Made by a program: the position numbers and the translations under genes. A stretch of 64,000 nt of DNA from Jaltomata sinuosa (lineage: Eukaryota; Streptophyta; Magnoliopsida; Solanales; Solanaceae), in the NCBI GenBank assembly GCA_003996215.1, contig QJPP01001753.1, positions 62,001 to 126,000 on the forward strand, read 5' to 3'. Positions within the stretch are counted from its first letter, which is position 1, and each line of letters opens with the position of its first letter. Positions 11,290-24,791 of this stretch are shown here, one piece after another. The notes beneath the pieces are model-generated. The model worked only from the letters and a program-made list of their open reading frames with translations. It made no database searches and had not been told where the DNA came from.

Positions 11290-11997
11290 TGTCACGACCC
11301 GAAATCAGGCCATGATGGCGTCTACATAACCCCCCTAGTAGACAAGACCATCCCAAATATGCAGAAAGCAGTAAATAATAATTTAACTAAAGAGAAGCGA
11401 AAGATATAACAAAATATAGTGACAAAGCATATATATACATACCAATGTACACAATATACAAAAGATGGCCCTAAAGTGATCGAAAAGACAAAATGGCCTG
11501 AACACCAACCCAGACCTGGTGTCACTAGTAAAAGAGCGACTAAAGTAAGGAGTAGCTATACAATAACCTCTGTCTATCCAAAATACAAAATATAGACAGG
11601 AAGTACAAGATGGAAAGCAAGTAAAATCTCCAAAGCGCCGGGAGCTCACCGCGATCCGAACATCAATGGGCCTCGAACGATAGAAGATCAATGAGGTTTG
11701 CTTGTACTAGGTGCTGCACCAGAAAAAGAGATGCAGAGTGTAGTTTGAGTACCAATACAATGGTTACTCAGTAGGCATCATAGGCCGATCGAGCATAGAA
11801 ATATAATATATAAATATTGATTATAGGAAAGTAGCTAACTATACAGGGATCCTCCTAATTCTAGTTATAAAGCCAGAGACATGCTATTGAATAAAAAGAG
11901 AAAAGAGAAACAACATCAAGCCAAACAAGAGTCCATCCACATGCCAAAGCAAATGTAATGCGATGCACGATGATGCATATATGAATGCAATATAGTA

Positions 11998-12205
11998 TAA
12001 ACCCGGAATACCACATCGAGCGCTCAGAATATCGCATCGGACTATGCATATATATATATGAAATAATAAAATACCCAAAATAATGCATCGGGGGTCTGGA
12101 ATACTGCATCGGACTAATATGTATATAAAGAGAAAGTAAAATACCCGGAATAACGCATCGGGAGTCCAAAATACCGCATCGGACTATAAATTTATACACA
12201 GAAAA
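11998..12205. repeat. About 70-bp tandem repeat, three copies, B 3' LTR
   Basis: Units start near 11998, 12068 and 12138, each containing a motif like CCCGGAATAACGCATCGGG followed by ATACCGCATCGGACTA. Copies are about 80% alike. The sister LTR has the same three units at about 20149-20345. Confidence 0.85.
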
Positions 12206-13453
12206 TAGTAGTTCCTCTTTCCCTCTCAAAAACACAGGTGATACTCAAAATAGCTCGATTTAGTCCAAAATCCATAACAACAGTAGAAAAACCTCTTTTC
12301 AAACCCAAAAGCCTTTGAAAAATCATTTTTCGTACTATCCCAATGACATGCCATGCGATATGAGTATGAATGTTCACAAGCAGAGGAATAATCACACCAT
12401 CAGATCAAATAGGGCAAAAATACCCTCCAAAACAAGAGAACTGACCTGGAATCCATCCAAATCCTAACCATGGCCTCTGGCCCATAGTTACATACAATGA
12501 TAGAATAAAGCAGTAAAGCGGAAAATAAAGCGGAAAAATAAAAGCAAAATACAATGGGCAAGCTCTATTCTACCTCTAAAGCCTCCTAAAAGCATGCTAA
12601 GGGTCTTAGACTAGTCACACAGAAGAAACAAGCTCCTAGGCTAAGGATAACATATAGTCCTAGTGCTAAAAACCTGAAATGGCCAAATAACGTGATAAAC
12701 AGGATTTAAGCCTAAAGTCTATCTAAGATTCAACCTAGAATTCCAGTAACATATAAATATATATATAATCCAACTAAACTCAGTCTAGAAGGTAAACCAT
12801 AACCTACATCAGGGCCAAACTGCAAGCACGAACCATCACTCGTGTGCTTTCCCCTTCCGAACAGCCTCGGATAGCTGCCACGCTATCAAAAACATAAACT
12901 ATGTGTCAAGACTAGTCCAATGATACCCATATTGCTACAATTGTAGTCGGGTCGATATCTGGGTCAAAAGAGGGCCTGCGGGTCCCACAACCTGAAACTA
13001 AAAACAAAAAGAACCACAATGACCCCAACGATGCCAAGAAGGCATGCTCCAAATTTGAGCACAATTGGCTAAGGAAAAAGGGGTCAAACCAGCCCGCAAA
13101 GGTTGGGGTTTAAAGAATGGAATTTCGGAAATCAAAACGGAAATTGGGCCAGAATTACTTACCAAAATGATGGAATTCCAGCCAACAGGAAGAATTCACC
13201 ACCCCAACGAGCATGCACAAGCCGTAAGGCAGCCACTACAACAAAACCCCAAGCTTGGGATGAGGGCATCAATGGCGGAATTCAAGAAAGTCTAGGTGAA
13301 GAAGAAGCTTACCAAGGGACAAAGGATGATGGAGAATCCACGGACAAACGACTCCCCAAGTGTTAGAATCAATATGGAGCAATTTGTTGGAGAGAAATCA
13401 GAGTCTTAGAGTGAGAAAGTCTAAGAAACAAAGCTAGAAAAATGAACTTTCAG

Positions 13454-13462
13454 CTATATAAA
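13454..13462 (-). promoter_or_regulatory. Likely TATA box, B 3' LTR
   Basis: Minus strand TTTATATAG about 12 bases downstream of the CpG-rich array. The sister LTR has CTATATATAG at 21577-21586. Confidence 0.55.
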
Positions 13463-13474
13463 GCTACTGGAAAA

Positions 13475-13600
13475 TGGCCAGCGCCATCGGTGCTAGGCCA
13501 GCGCCAACAGTGATGAAGGGAGGCAGGTGCCTCGGTGCTATCGCCCTGGGAGGGCGCGATAGCACTGGCCTTTGCGCGATTGCGCTGAAGTCTGGCCTGC
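13475..13600. repeat. CpG-rich array in B 3' LTR U3
   Basis: Short units built on GCCAGCGCCAACGG, GGCGCGATTGCGCTGAAG and GGTGCTATCGCC. The corresponding array in the 5' LTR (21599-21756) is longer by roughly 30 bases. Confidence 0.8.
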
Positions 13601-14299
13601 AACTAATTTTCTACAACTTTTAGAAAAATCCACGGGGTGTTCCGGGCAAAATCGGAAACTGATATTCAAAAACCAATAATGCTAACAGAGTGGAAATGAC
13701 GTTTTGGACTCAACGTAATCAACAAAACTTCCATACAAGGTCGTTTCGGAGAAATGTTGACCCAAGCCAACACTAACGAAAAGGAATTCAGGGGCTCAAA
13801 ATGAGTTTGGCTCACTCGGAACCCGAACCAACCACCTCCCTAGCCTAAACTCAATATTCCGGAGCTAACGGCGCTGACAGAATCCCCATCTGAGGCCGTA
13901 TTCTCCGAATGTTGACCAAAGTCAACCCTACAAGCCAAACTGACTCCAAAAAACACAAAGCCACACAAAACCAAATCGAAAGCACTCAGGCCCAAACCAA
14001 TGGTCCCACTAGACCAAAATCGCCATTCCAGAGCCAACGGAACTGCCAAAATTTGATTCTTAGTGCGTTAACCAAGAAAGTTGACTGACGTCAAAAATTT
14101 ACCAATTTTAAAAGCTAAAATAGGGAAATGTTCACAATGACCTAACAAATGACCCGAGCACCGAACCGTCAGTCTCGACAAGTCATAAATGACCTGGAGC
14201 CGCTGAGGGAAAGCTCGAAATGCAAAAAAAGCACGGAAAATGGAAAATGACCTGGAGGGTTATTACAATATCCACTACTAAAAGAACTTTCATCCGTGA

Positions 14300-17200
14300 A
14301 AGTTAAATTAAGGATAGTACCCGAAGACTTGAAAAGACGAGGATAACAGGTTCGCATGTCGATCTCGATCTCCCAAGTAGTCTCCTCGACAGGACGATGC
14401 CGCCACTAAACCTTAACTAACGGAATCTCCTTGGACCTCAACTTCCTAACCTGCCTGTCTAAAATAGCATTAGGCTCCTCCTCAAAGGCTAAGGACTCAT
14501 CCAACTGAACCGACTCCAACTGAAGCACGTGAGACTCATCTGGGATGTACCACCGCAGCATATAAACATGAAATACCGGATGAACACTAGCAAGAGAAGG
14601 AGGCAAGTGCAACTCATAAGCAACCTCTCCAATACGGCAAAGGATCACAAATGGACAAATAAACCTCGGACTGAGCTTGCCCTACCTCCCGAATAGCATC
14701 ACGCCCTTCATGGGCGACACCCGAAGGAACACACTGTCACCAACCATAAACTCAAGATCTCAAACTCTCTGGTTAGCATAACTATTTTACCTACTCTAGG
14801 CAGTATAGAGTCTCTCCTAAATAACCCAAACTCTATCCATAGAATCACGAAGCAAATCAGTACCCCATGGCCTAACCTCGAAAGCATCAAACTAACCCAC
14901 CGGAGAACTGCACTGCCTACCATGTAAAGCCTCGAACGGAGCCATCTGAATGCTGGAATGGTAATTATTATTATATGCGAACTCTGCAAAGGCTAAACAC
15001 TGGTCCCACTGACCCCCGAAATCAATAACACAGGCTTGCAACATATCCTCCAGAACCTTTATAGTACGCTCTGACTGGCCGTCTCTCTGCGGATGAAAAG
15101 AAGTGCTAAGCTCAACTCTAATACCCAACTCTCTCTAAATAGACTGCCAAAAGTGTGAAGTGAACTGAGTACCTCGGTTGGAAATAATAGAAACTGGCAC
15201 CCCATGCAAATGGACAATCTATCGAATATAGATCTGGGCCAACCTCTCGGATCTGTAGGAAGTCTGAACTGGCAGAAAGTGAGAAGACTTCGTGAACCTA
15301 TCCACGATATCCCAAATAGCATAAAACCTCTGCAAGGTATATGGAAATCTGACTACAAAGTCTATAGATATACGCTCCCACTTCCACTCCGGAATGGGTA
15401 GCCTCTGTGATAAACCACCTGGCCTCTAGTGCTCAAACTTCACCTGCTAATAGTTCAAGCATCTGGATACGAAAGACAAAATATCCCTCGTCATACCACA
15501 CCACCAGTAGTGCTGCCTCAAGTCATGATACATCTTAGCTGCCCCAAGATGAATGGAATATCTAGAGCAATGAGCCTCCTCCAATATCAATCGGACCAAG
15601 TCACCAATTCTACGAACGCAAATGCGACCCTCGATCCTCAGAACACCCTCTGAATCTAAAGTCGCCTTCCTAGCCTCACCACTCAACACCTTGTCATGAA
15701 TGATCCTTAATCTTGCATCATCAAACTGTTGTGCTTGAATCTTCTCCAACAAGGAAGACCTAGCCTCAACACAAGAAAGAATATGGCCCGGCTAAAAAAT
15801 GTCAAGTTGAACAAACCTATTAGCCAAGGACTGAATGTCCCAAGCTAAAGGTCACTCCTCCATAACTAAGAAAGCCAAACTACCCATACTCACCGCCTTC
15901 CGACTTAAGGCATCCGCTACCATGTTTGCCTTGCCCGGATGATAGAGGAGAGAAATGTCATAGTACTTTTGTAACTCTAACCACCTACGCTGCCTAAAAT
16001 TTAGATCCTTCTGGATGAAAATGTAATAAAGACTACGATGGTCAGTAAAGATCTCACAATGCACGCCATAAAGATAATGCCTCCACATCTTTAACCTGAA
16101 GACTATCGCTGCTAACTCCAAGTCATGGGTGGGTTAGTTCCTGTCGTGAACCTTCAACTGTCTGGAAGCATATGCAATAACTCGGCCCTGCTGCATCAAC
16201 ACACAACCCAAACCAATACCTGATGCATCACAATATATGGTGAAACCCTGACCCTTGATCAAAAGTGTAAGAATCGGAGCTGAAGTCAACAAGGCCTTGA
16301 GCTTCAGAAAGCTCGCCTCACACTCATCTGACAACTGGAAGGGAACATTCTTCTGAGTCAATCTAGTCAACGGTGTTGCTATCGAAGAAAATCCCTCCAC
16401 AAACCATCTATAATAACCTGCTAACCCGATGAAGCTGCGAACATCGGTAGGAGAAGTAGGCCTAGCCCAATCAGGAACTGCTAAAATCTTCGCCAGATCT
16501 ATCATAATCCCATCTTTGGACACCACGTGCCCTAAGAATGCCACAGACTCAAGCCAAAACTCATACTTAGTGAATTTGGCATACAACTGGTGGTCTCACA
16601 AAGCCTGAAGTACAACTCAAAGATGTTGCTCATGCTCCTCCCTACTCCTCGAATAAATCAAAATGTTATCGATGAACACAATCACAAACGAATCCAGGTA
16701 AGCACTGAATACATGATTTATCAACTCCATAAATGCTATTGGGGCATTAGTCAACCCAAAAGATAGGACTAGGAACTCATAATGGCCGTATTGATTCCTA
16801 AATGCAGTCTTTGGGATGTCCTCAGCCCTAATCCTCAACTGGTGATAACCAGACCTCAAATCTATCTTAGAGAACACTGCTGCACCCTGTAGCTGATCAA
16901 TCAAGTCATCAATATGCGGCATCAGATATCTGTTCTTAACTGTCACCTTATTCAATTGCCTGTAGTCGATACACATACGCATAGACCCGTTCTTCTTCTT
17001 CACAAATAGAACTAGAGCACCCCACGGAGACACACTAGGCCGGATAAACCCTCTACTCAACAAATCCTGGAGTTGATCCTTAAGCTCCCTCTACTCAGCA
17101 GGTGCCATCCAATATGGTGGAATAGAAATGGGTTTAGTGTCTGGCTCGACATCGATACCAAAATCAATGTCATGATCAGGAGGAAGACCTGGAAGATCGA

Positions 17201-17690
17201 AAGGAAACACATTTGAATACTCGCAAATCACAGGAATCGAATCAAGAGGAGGTGTGGTGGCACTAGTATCACGGACATATGCAAGATATGCTAAGCACCC
17301 CTTCCCAACCAACCGTTGGGCGCTCAGGAAAGATATAACTCCCCTCGGCATGTGGCTATCGGCTCCCTTCCATATAATAGGAGGGATACAAGGCATCCAA
17401 AGAGTAATAGTCTTGGCGAAGCAATCCAAGACCGCATGATAAAGAGACAACCAATCCATGCCCAAGATCACATCAAAATCGATCATATCAAGGACAACCA
17501 AGTCAACCCAGGTGTCATACCCCAAGATAGTCACCACACAAGCCCGATACACCTGATCAACTACTAAAGAATCACCTACAGGAGTAGATACACGCAAAGG
17601 CACAGGCAAGGACTCACAAGCAGACCCCAGATGAGTAGCATAATAAGCAGATACATATGAGAATGTAGACCCCGGATCAAAAAAAGCAGA
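14300..17690 (-). pseudogene. Element B pol: PR-RT-RNase H-integrase-chromodomain
   Basis: In order on the minus strand: protease with DPGSTFSYVS (DPGST codons 17664-17678) and flap DFDVILGMDWL; RT entry CIDYRQLNKVTVKNRY and FSKIDLRSGYHQLRI (17063-16617); the catalytic box reads VFIDNILIYS, so the second Asp of FIDD is Asn (codon 16665-16667); RT connection and RNase H with YCDASG, FTDHRSLYYI and HPGKANMVADALSR (16586-15852); integrase zinc finger HCSRYSIH..C with the last Cys as Tyr (15752-15447); integrase core with FHPQRDGQSERTI (15128-14892); C-terminal module VHPVFHVYMLRWYIPDES (14648-14406); chromodomain ILDRQVRKLRSKEIPLVKV, stop, WRHRPVEETTWEIEIDM. At least six breaks. Cannot produce an active polyprotein. 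Confidence 0.9.
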
Positions 17691-17699
17691 AGCAGACTA

Positions 17700-19210
17700 A
17701 CGACAAATGGAGATCGTACCTGTGATCACAGCATCTAAAGCCTCAGCCTCTGTCTGGCCCAGAACTGCATACATGTGGCCCCGACCGCTACGACCACCTG
17801 ACCTACCAGACTGAGAGACACCTCTAGTGCCCTGGGGACCACCCCTACTACCCTGTGAACCGTCTCTAGCTAGAGGTCTAGATCCCCGGGGGACTGAACC
17901 GATGGATCATGTCGCCTAGGATGTTGTACCGATGGGCACTCCCTAGCAAAGTGGCCTATCTCGCCACACTCATAACAACCCCAACCATGTGAACTCCGCT
18001 GTGAAGTCCCGACCAAATCATAACGACCTCCATGACCTGTAGACCCTGAATGACCACCTCGGGGAGCAGAAATGAAACTCTGGCTACTCTGACCCTCAGT
18101 AGTCTGTAATGCTGCCTGAACAGGCCGACTCGACTGGAAACGCTGTTGGTGCTGACCTCTACCAAAGTATCCCCTACCATGCCCTTGTGAACCACTGAAA
18201 CTGCCCTGATGGCGGGGCCTCTTATCACTGCCCCATTGGGCCTCACAAACTATCCCCTCAATAGTACGGGCATGATCAACTATCTCAAGAAAAGACTGAC
18301 CCGACGCTACCATACCCTATGTGGCCAAGCAGAGGTGAAAGGTCAAAACCCGAACAAACCGGCGTACTCTCTCATGCTCGGTGGGAAGAATCATAGTGGC
18401 GTGTCTGGACAACTGGTAAAAGCAAACCTCATACTTAGACACAGTCATAGAGCCCTGCTCCAACCTGGCAAACTGATCCATTAGACACTCCCTCATGTTG
18501 CGTGGTACATCATACCTCTCTAGAAAAGCTATGGAAAACTGATCCCAAGTAAGCAGAGGTGACACGGCCGGTTTACAAGCAACATATGACCTCCACCACT
18601 ATTTTGCTGGACCATCCAGCTGAAATGCGGTGTAATCAACTTAGTGAGACTTAACTAACCCCAAATTATGTAACCTCTCCTGACAGCTAGTCAGAAACTC
18701 GTGTGCATCCTCCCTAGAAGCACCTGAAAACCAAGGAGGACCCAATATCAAGAACCTACCTAGCATCTTCTGCTCCTCAGAAGACATAACTGGCACGGTT
18801 GGAAAAGGGGGGCAACTGCAGGGACCGGTAGTACCTCAAATCTGGGAGCCGCAGTAATAGGACGCGCTACTGAACCCTGTGTTGCCGCCTGAGCTGAAGT
18901 CTGAGCCTCACCTAGAATGTGAGAACCAATCGGAGTGCTCGGCGAAGCAGCTGGTGGAGTCATACCCTCAAGAAACCCCAACAATCGAACCAAGGTGTCC
19001 TACAATACTGGAGTAGCTACAAAACCTATCGAATGCTGGGTTGGCCCTACATGCTCTGGTCATACTGAACCTAATCCGCTCTAACCTCAGGCTCTAGTGA
19101 CGCTGATCTAGCTAATGCCCTGCCTCAACCTCTAGTCCTCTACCCCGTCCCCTGGCTGGGGCTCTAACTGTAGGGGAAGGGGCCTCCTCCTCGCCCGCTG
19201 AAGATCTCAT
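17700..19210 (-). pseudogene. Element B gag
   Basis: ATG at 19210 begins MRSSAGEEEAPSPTVRAPA followed by a GRGRG-rich segment. The capsid part contains FSIAFLERYDVPRNMRECLM and FARLEQGSMTVSKYEVCFY (18565-18317). The nucleocapsid part (18313-17870) is rich in Arg, Gly and Ser, with an intact zinc knuckle CYECGEIGHFARECP (CX2CX4HX4C). Frame changes lie near 18760, 18570 and 18315. Gag would package the RNA, and the next domain downstream is the protease of the pol reading frame. Confidence 0.85.
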
Positions 19211-19413
19211 CCGAACAATCTGAGAAGGAGTGAAACAAATATACTTAGGAGTTGATTAAACCAAGTAAGCACGATAAAGAATCAAACAAAACAAAGCCTT
19301 TCCTAACGAATGTCCTACAGCCCCTCGCAGATAGGATACGGACATCATCATACCTTATCCACGAGGCTCTACTAGACACTTTCTCTTGTACCAGTGAGAC
19401 CGGTGAACCTAAA

Positions 19414-19425
19414 ACTCTAATACCA
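19414..19425 (-). promoter_or_regulatory. Element B primer binding site (tRNA-iMet)
   Basis: Minus strand TGGTATTAGAGT, two changes from TGGTATCAGAGC, three bases from the 5' LTR end. Confidence 0.8.
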
Positions 19426-19428
19426 CTC

Positions 19429-22423
19429 TATCAAGACCCAAAATCAGGCCATGATGGCGTCTACATAACCCCCCAGTAGACAAGCCTATCCCAAACATGC
19501 GGAAAGCAGTAAATAATAATTTAACTAAAGAGAAGCGGAAGATATAACAAAATATAGGGCCAAAGCATATATATATACATACCAATGAACACAATATACA
19601 AAAGTTGGCCCCAAAGTGACCGAAAAGACAAAACGACTCGAACACCAACCCGGACCTACTGTCACTTGTACAAAAATGACTAAAGTAAGGAGTAGATATA
19701 CAATAACCTCTGTCTATCCAAAATACAAAATATAGACAGGAAGTACAAGATGGAAAGCAAGTAAAGTCTCAAAAGCGTCGGGAGCTCACCGCGATTCGAA
19801 AAACTATGGGCCTCGAATGATAGGAGATAAACGAGGGTGGCTCATACTAGGTGCTGCATCAGAAAAAGATATACAGAGTGTAGTATGAGTACCAATACAC
19901 CGGGTACTCAGTAGGCATCATAGGCCGACCGAGCGAAGAAAGATAATATATAAATATAGATTACAGAAAAGCAGCTAACTATACCGAGATCCTCCTAATT
20001 CTAGTTATAAAGCCAGATACATGCCAGTGAATAAAAAGAGAAAAGGAAAATAACATCAAGCCAAACCAGAGTACATCCACATGCCAAAGCAAATGTAATG
20101 CGTTGCACGATGATGCATATATGAATGCAATATAGTATAAACCTAGAATACCGCATCGGGCGCCCGGAATACCGCATCGGACTATGCATATGTGTATATG
20201 AAATAATTAAATACCTATAATAACGCATTGGGGGTCTGAAATACTGCATCGGACTAATATGTATATAAAGAGAAAGTAAAATACCCGGAATAACGCATAG
20301 GGAGTCAGGAATACCGCATCGAACTATAAATTTATATACATAAAATAGTAGTTCCTCTTTCCCTCTCAAAACCAAGGTGATACTCAAAATAGCTTGATTT
20401 AGTCCAAAATCCATTACAACAGTAGAAAAAACTCTTTTCAAACCCAAAAGCCTTTGAAAAATCATTTTTCGTACTACTATGACATGCCATGCGATATGAG
20501 TATGAATGTTCAAAAGAAGAGGAATAATCACACCATCAGATCAAACAGGGCAAAAGTACCCTCCAAAACAAGAGAATTGACCTGGAATCCATCCAAATCC
20601 TAGCCATGGCCTCGGGCCCACAGTTACATACAACGATAGAATAAAGCGGTAAAGCAGAAAATAAAAGTGGGAAATAACAGGCAAGCTCTATTCTACCTCT
20701 AAAGCCTCCTAAAAGCATTCTAAAGGTATTAGACTAGTCACACAGAAGAAACAAGCTCCTAGGCTAACGATAACATACAGTCCTAGTGCTGAAAACCTGA
20801 AATGGCCAAATAACGTGATAAACAGGATTTAGGCCTAAAGTCTATCTAAGATTCAACCTAGCATTCCAGTAACATATAAATATATATATGATCCAACTAA
20901 ACTCAGTCTAGAAGGTAAATCGTAACCTACTTCGGAGCCGAACTGCAAGTACGAACCGTAACTCGTGTGACTTTCCTTTTCGAACAGCCTCAGAAAGCTG
21001 CCACGCTATCAAGAACATAAACTATGTGTCCAGACGAGTCCAACAATACCCATATTAATACAATTGTAGTCGGGTCAATATCTGGGTCAAAAGCGGGCCC
21101 GTGGGGCCCACAACCTGAAACTAAAAATGAAAAGAACCACGATGACCCCAACGAAGCCAAGAAGTCATGCTCCAAATTTGAGCACAATTGGCCAAGGTAA
21201 AAGGGGTCAAAATAGCCTGCAAAGTTTGGGGTTTAAAGAATGGAATTTCGGAAATTAAAACGGAAATTGGGCAAGAATTATTTACCAAAATGACAGAATT
21301 CCAGCCAACACGAAGAATTCACCACCCCAACGAGCATGCACAAGCCGTAAGGCAGCCACTACAATAAAACCCCAAGCTTGGGATGAGGGCATCAATGGTG
21401 GAATTCAAGAAAGTCTAGGTGGAGAAGAAGCCTACCAAGGGACAAAGGATGGCGGCGAATCCACAGACAAATGACTCCCCAAGTGTTAGAATCAATATGG
21501 AGCAATTTGTTGGAGAGAAATCTGAGTTTTAGAGTGAGAAAGTTTGAGAAATAAAGCTGGAAAAATGAACTTTCAGCTATATATAGCTGCTGGTAAATGG
21601 CCAGCGCCATCGGCGTTAGGCCAGCTCTAACAACGCTGAAGGGAGACAAGCACCTCGGCGCTATCACGCTGGGAGGGCACGATTACGCTGAAGGTCGGCA
21701 GGCATTGAGGCTCCATCGCGCTGGCCTTGGCGCGATTGCGCTGAAGGCTGGCCTGCAACTGATTTTCTACAACTTTTAGAAAACTCCACGGGGTGTTCCG
21801 GGCATAATCAAAAATTGATATTCAAAAACCAATAATGCTAACAGAGTGGAAACGACGTTCCGGACTCAATGGAATCAATGAAACTTCCATACGAGGTCAT
21901 TTTGGAGAAATGTTGACCCAAGCCAACACTAACGAAGAGGAACTCAAGGGCTCGAATGAGTTTGGCTCACCGGGAACCCGAACCAACCACCTCCCTAGCC
22001 CAAACTCAATATTCCAGAGCTAACGGCGCTAACGGAATCCCCATCCGAGGCCTTCTTCTCCAAATGTTGACCAAAGTCAATCCTACCAGCCAAACTGACT
22101 CCAAAACACACAAAACCACAAAAAATCAAACTGGAAGCACTCAGGCCCAAACCAATAGTCCCACTAGACCAAAATCCCCGTTTCAGAGCCAACGAAACTG
22201 TCGGAATTTGATTCTGAATGCGTTAACTAAGAAAGTTGACCAAAGTCAAAGATTTACCAATTTTTAAAAGCTAAAACAGGGAAATGGTCACAACGACTTA
22301 AAGAATGGACCGGACATCAAATCATCTATCTCGGCAAGTCATAAATTACGTGGAGCCGCTGAGGGAAAGCTTTAAATGCAGAAAAAACATGGAAAATGGA
22401 AAATGACCTAGAGGGTCATTACA
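19429..22423 (-). repeat. Element B 5' LTR
   Basis: Plus-strand start TATCAAGACCC (TGTCACGACCC altered), end GGGTCATTACA. Length 2995. Pairs with 11290-14267. The longest open frame inside (20001-20531, 176 codons) runs through the 70-bp repeats and is interrupted in the sister LTR, so it is not called a gene. Confidence 0.9.
21599..21756. repeat. CpG-rich array in B 5' LTR U3
   Basis: Same units as in the 3' LTR, plus an additional GATTACGCTGAAGGTCGGCA-containing segment absent from the sister copy. A TATA-like CTATATATAG lies about 12 bases away at 21577-21586. Confidence 0.8.
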
Positions 22424-22675
22424 CAAATCCATGCTCCAAAGCTAACAGAACTGTCAGAATTTGATTTTGAGTGCGTTTACCAAGAATGTTGACCAAAGTC
22501 AATGATATCCTAAGTTTAAGCCCTAAAATAGAGAAATGGCCATAAAGACCAAATGAACGGCCAGGGCATTGAACCACCAATTCCAACAAGCCATAAATAA
22601 CTTGAGGCCACAACAGGAAAGCTCTAACAGTACAAATAAAGCGTAAACATGAGAATCACCATAAGGGTCATTATA
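22424..22675 (-). repeat. LTR fragment A2, right part
   Basis: Continues A2 after the element B insertion: the sequence across the junction (CATCTAGACAAAAAT joined to CCATGCTCCAAAGCTAAC) lines up with the uninterrupted LTR of element C near 44945-44985. Ends GGGTCATTATA, the expected LTR end with one change. Confidence 0.7.
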
Positions 22676-24791
22676 TATAGCTTGCTTAGGTGACATACTT
22701 ACACTATATTTAATACAGATGATCATGTGATGGCCTACCAAAGGTGATCTAGGTCATGTGTAAGGCATATGTTGCTCAAGTACTCATTGTTATGTTTTGA
22801 TACATATAACAATAATTACGATCTGATACAGGGTACACCTTTTGAGGGCTCACTATGAGGGTCTTCCCTCAGGCCATATGTGTCATGTATTGGCTCGAAT
22901 CAGGGAAACTAGTGCATGACATTCCAGCTGACTCTAAATGCAAATAATGCCACAGGGGTCGGTATGCCATAATATCAAGAACACTATAATTGTCTGGTCT
23001 CAATCTTGTGCATAGAATCACGTCGCGTAGGTGTATCAAGTAAAACCTATGAATATCCTCCCGTCACTATCTTTTATCAAGTAATGCCTTAAAAGGCCTA
23101 TGCCAATAATTTACTATAAAATCATGCAACTGTTTAAGTAGTATCTCTATATGATACCTAAATTCAAGAAGATGATATCAGTTATCCAAACGCTTGCTCT
23201 CATTTTAGCTTATGACCATATCGCATATGTTCTCATATAAGCAAGTGCAACTATAATGTCTATTTATTCTCACTTATAACGTGTGACATTTAGATATATC
23301 GTGTGGGTTTTAGTACTTTTAAGTAATGACACTTACGATAATACAAAATATTATAAAAACTGACATTTAGGGAGTAATATGAATAGCTACAAACTTTGAT
23401 GATTAGTCAAAAGAATGACACGTAGAGCAAATAAAGATCTAATTATTGCATATTACGTGAGCTATACTGACCCTTATAGAAGAAGCATGTGACATAGGGT
23501 GGTGCCTTAACAATGAAGGAAGTTTTAGCTTCACATACCTTATTTTCTTTCTTAAGATAACGATAGCCTCATGAGTTCCAAATGACCGAACCAATTCAAT
23601 CTTCACAATTGAAATCATTTTGGTAAATAATCTCCCAATTATCCATAACACTAAAGTTAATTAGTGACTACAAGTTTAATCCACCAAAAATTACTCCAAT
23701 TCTTTTGTAACAATATGCAGGTTCACCAATTTCATAGCTTGAGCCCATCCTTATCATTTGAAGCATTGGACACAATAATAACCGAGACCCATTTATTATC
23801 TCACTGTCTTCTTTATTCAAACCCTACAATTGAAATCTCCAATTTCATAGGTTTGAGTAAAACTCCAATCCAAAGATATTTTCTACTCAAAATCATCTTC
23901 TAATGTCAACACCTTATTTTAGACAATAAATATAACTAGACATTAAAGGAATTACAATGGAAGAATATGAGTTACATTGAATTAATACTTACAGGAGTTC
24001 CATGATTTTTATTGTAAAGTACGAGGGCTTTAGATCCCTCTAACTTTAGCAAGGAACGGATCTTGCTTCTCCCATAACTTTTCTAAGTTTCATGCTTATC
24101 TAGTGGTCTAGGGAAGCCAATTTGTTGGTATGCTTCTTCCGTAAAAAAATGAGTTGGGCTTGACTTTTATCTCTTTAAAAGATCACTAAGGCATATACAA
24201 AGTGACCTCCTTTTAAAAAAACACTTGATGAGCAGCACCCGTACTGAATTATATCCATACCCATCTAATTATCAAATTTAAATAGTGGTTGTAGTTCATT
24301 AAAGGGATCCACCATCCAATTCTTCACAAAAGTTATCAAGGAATACCGAAGCTTCTCTTCTATAAAGACGTATGCAAACCCACTAAATATTGCTAATTAA
24401 CTTTTCATGTCCTTATCTATAATAAACTTTTATGAGAGCAAAGTTGTCAAAGAACCATTCCAATAACCGGTGCATGTTATTGGCTTCTAAAATAGCCCAG
24501 TGAATCTTTAATATTCGCTTAATAGATAGCCAAAGATGACCCACCATGTTACTCATCTATTATGTGGGCTTGACACATTTATTTTCAGCGTATGCTTGTG
24601 TCCAACAAGCTCTTACATGGCTACTTTTTTTCCTTCTCGAGGAAATCCTTAATACTGACTTTTTATTCCCCTGCAAGGTAGACTCAAAGATCATTAATTT
24701 GGTGTATAATGTACCATATAACTCTTTATAGATTAAGAGTTATACTCGTCCCAAGTATTAAAATTAATTCAAAATATTCTGAGGTACTACA
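22676..24791 (-). repeat. Putative element E 3' LTR portion
   Basis: No gene recognised. The right end GAGGTACTACA followed by ATCTCTTCCACTTAGG and ATCATTCGTCCTCGAAT has the same layout as the LTR end, purine tract and start of internal DNA in elements F and G, so the LTR of E should end at 24791. The portion of E's 5' LTR present in the window does not overlap this part, so the two cannot be compared directly. Small open frames at 23439-23651 and 23664-23903 resemble nothing known to me. Confidence 0.45.

Larger units (their letters stand above)
11290..14267 (-). repeat. Element B 3' LTR
   Basis: Plus-strand start TGTCACGACCCGAAATCAGG, end GGGTTATTACA, so TGT..ACA ends. Length 2978. Matches the 5' LTR at 19429-22423 over its whole length with scattered substitutions. 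Open frames inside (for example 11861-12235) come from a tandem repeat and are not gene-like. Confidence 0.9.
11290..22423 (-). mobile_element. Element B: complete Del/Tekay-like chromovirus
   Basis: Two LTRs of about 3.0 kb (11290-14267 and 19429-22423) flank a 5.2-kb minus-strand internal region with gag, protease, RT, RNase H, integrase and a chromodomain in the order typical of chromoviruses. The 5 bases outside are aaaat on the left and caaat on the right, a target duplication with one mismatch. The flanks join two halves of LTR fragment A2, so B inserted there. Many stops and frameshifts make it non-autonomous now. Confidence 0.9.

Noticed and set aside
20001..20531. 176-codon frame in the B 5' LTR
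   Set aside because: Runs through tandem repeats, is broken in the sister LTR and shows no domain.
23439..23903. Two divergent frames of 70 and 79 codons that could be a gene pair
   Set aside because: No start context, no domain, and the location fits LTR DNA of element E.
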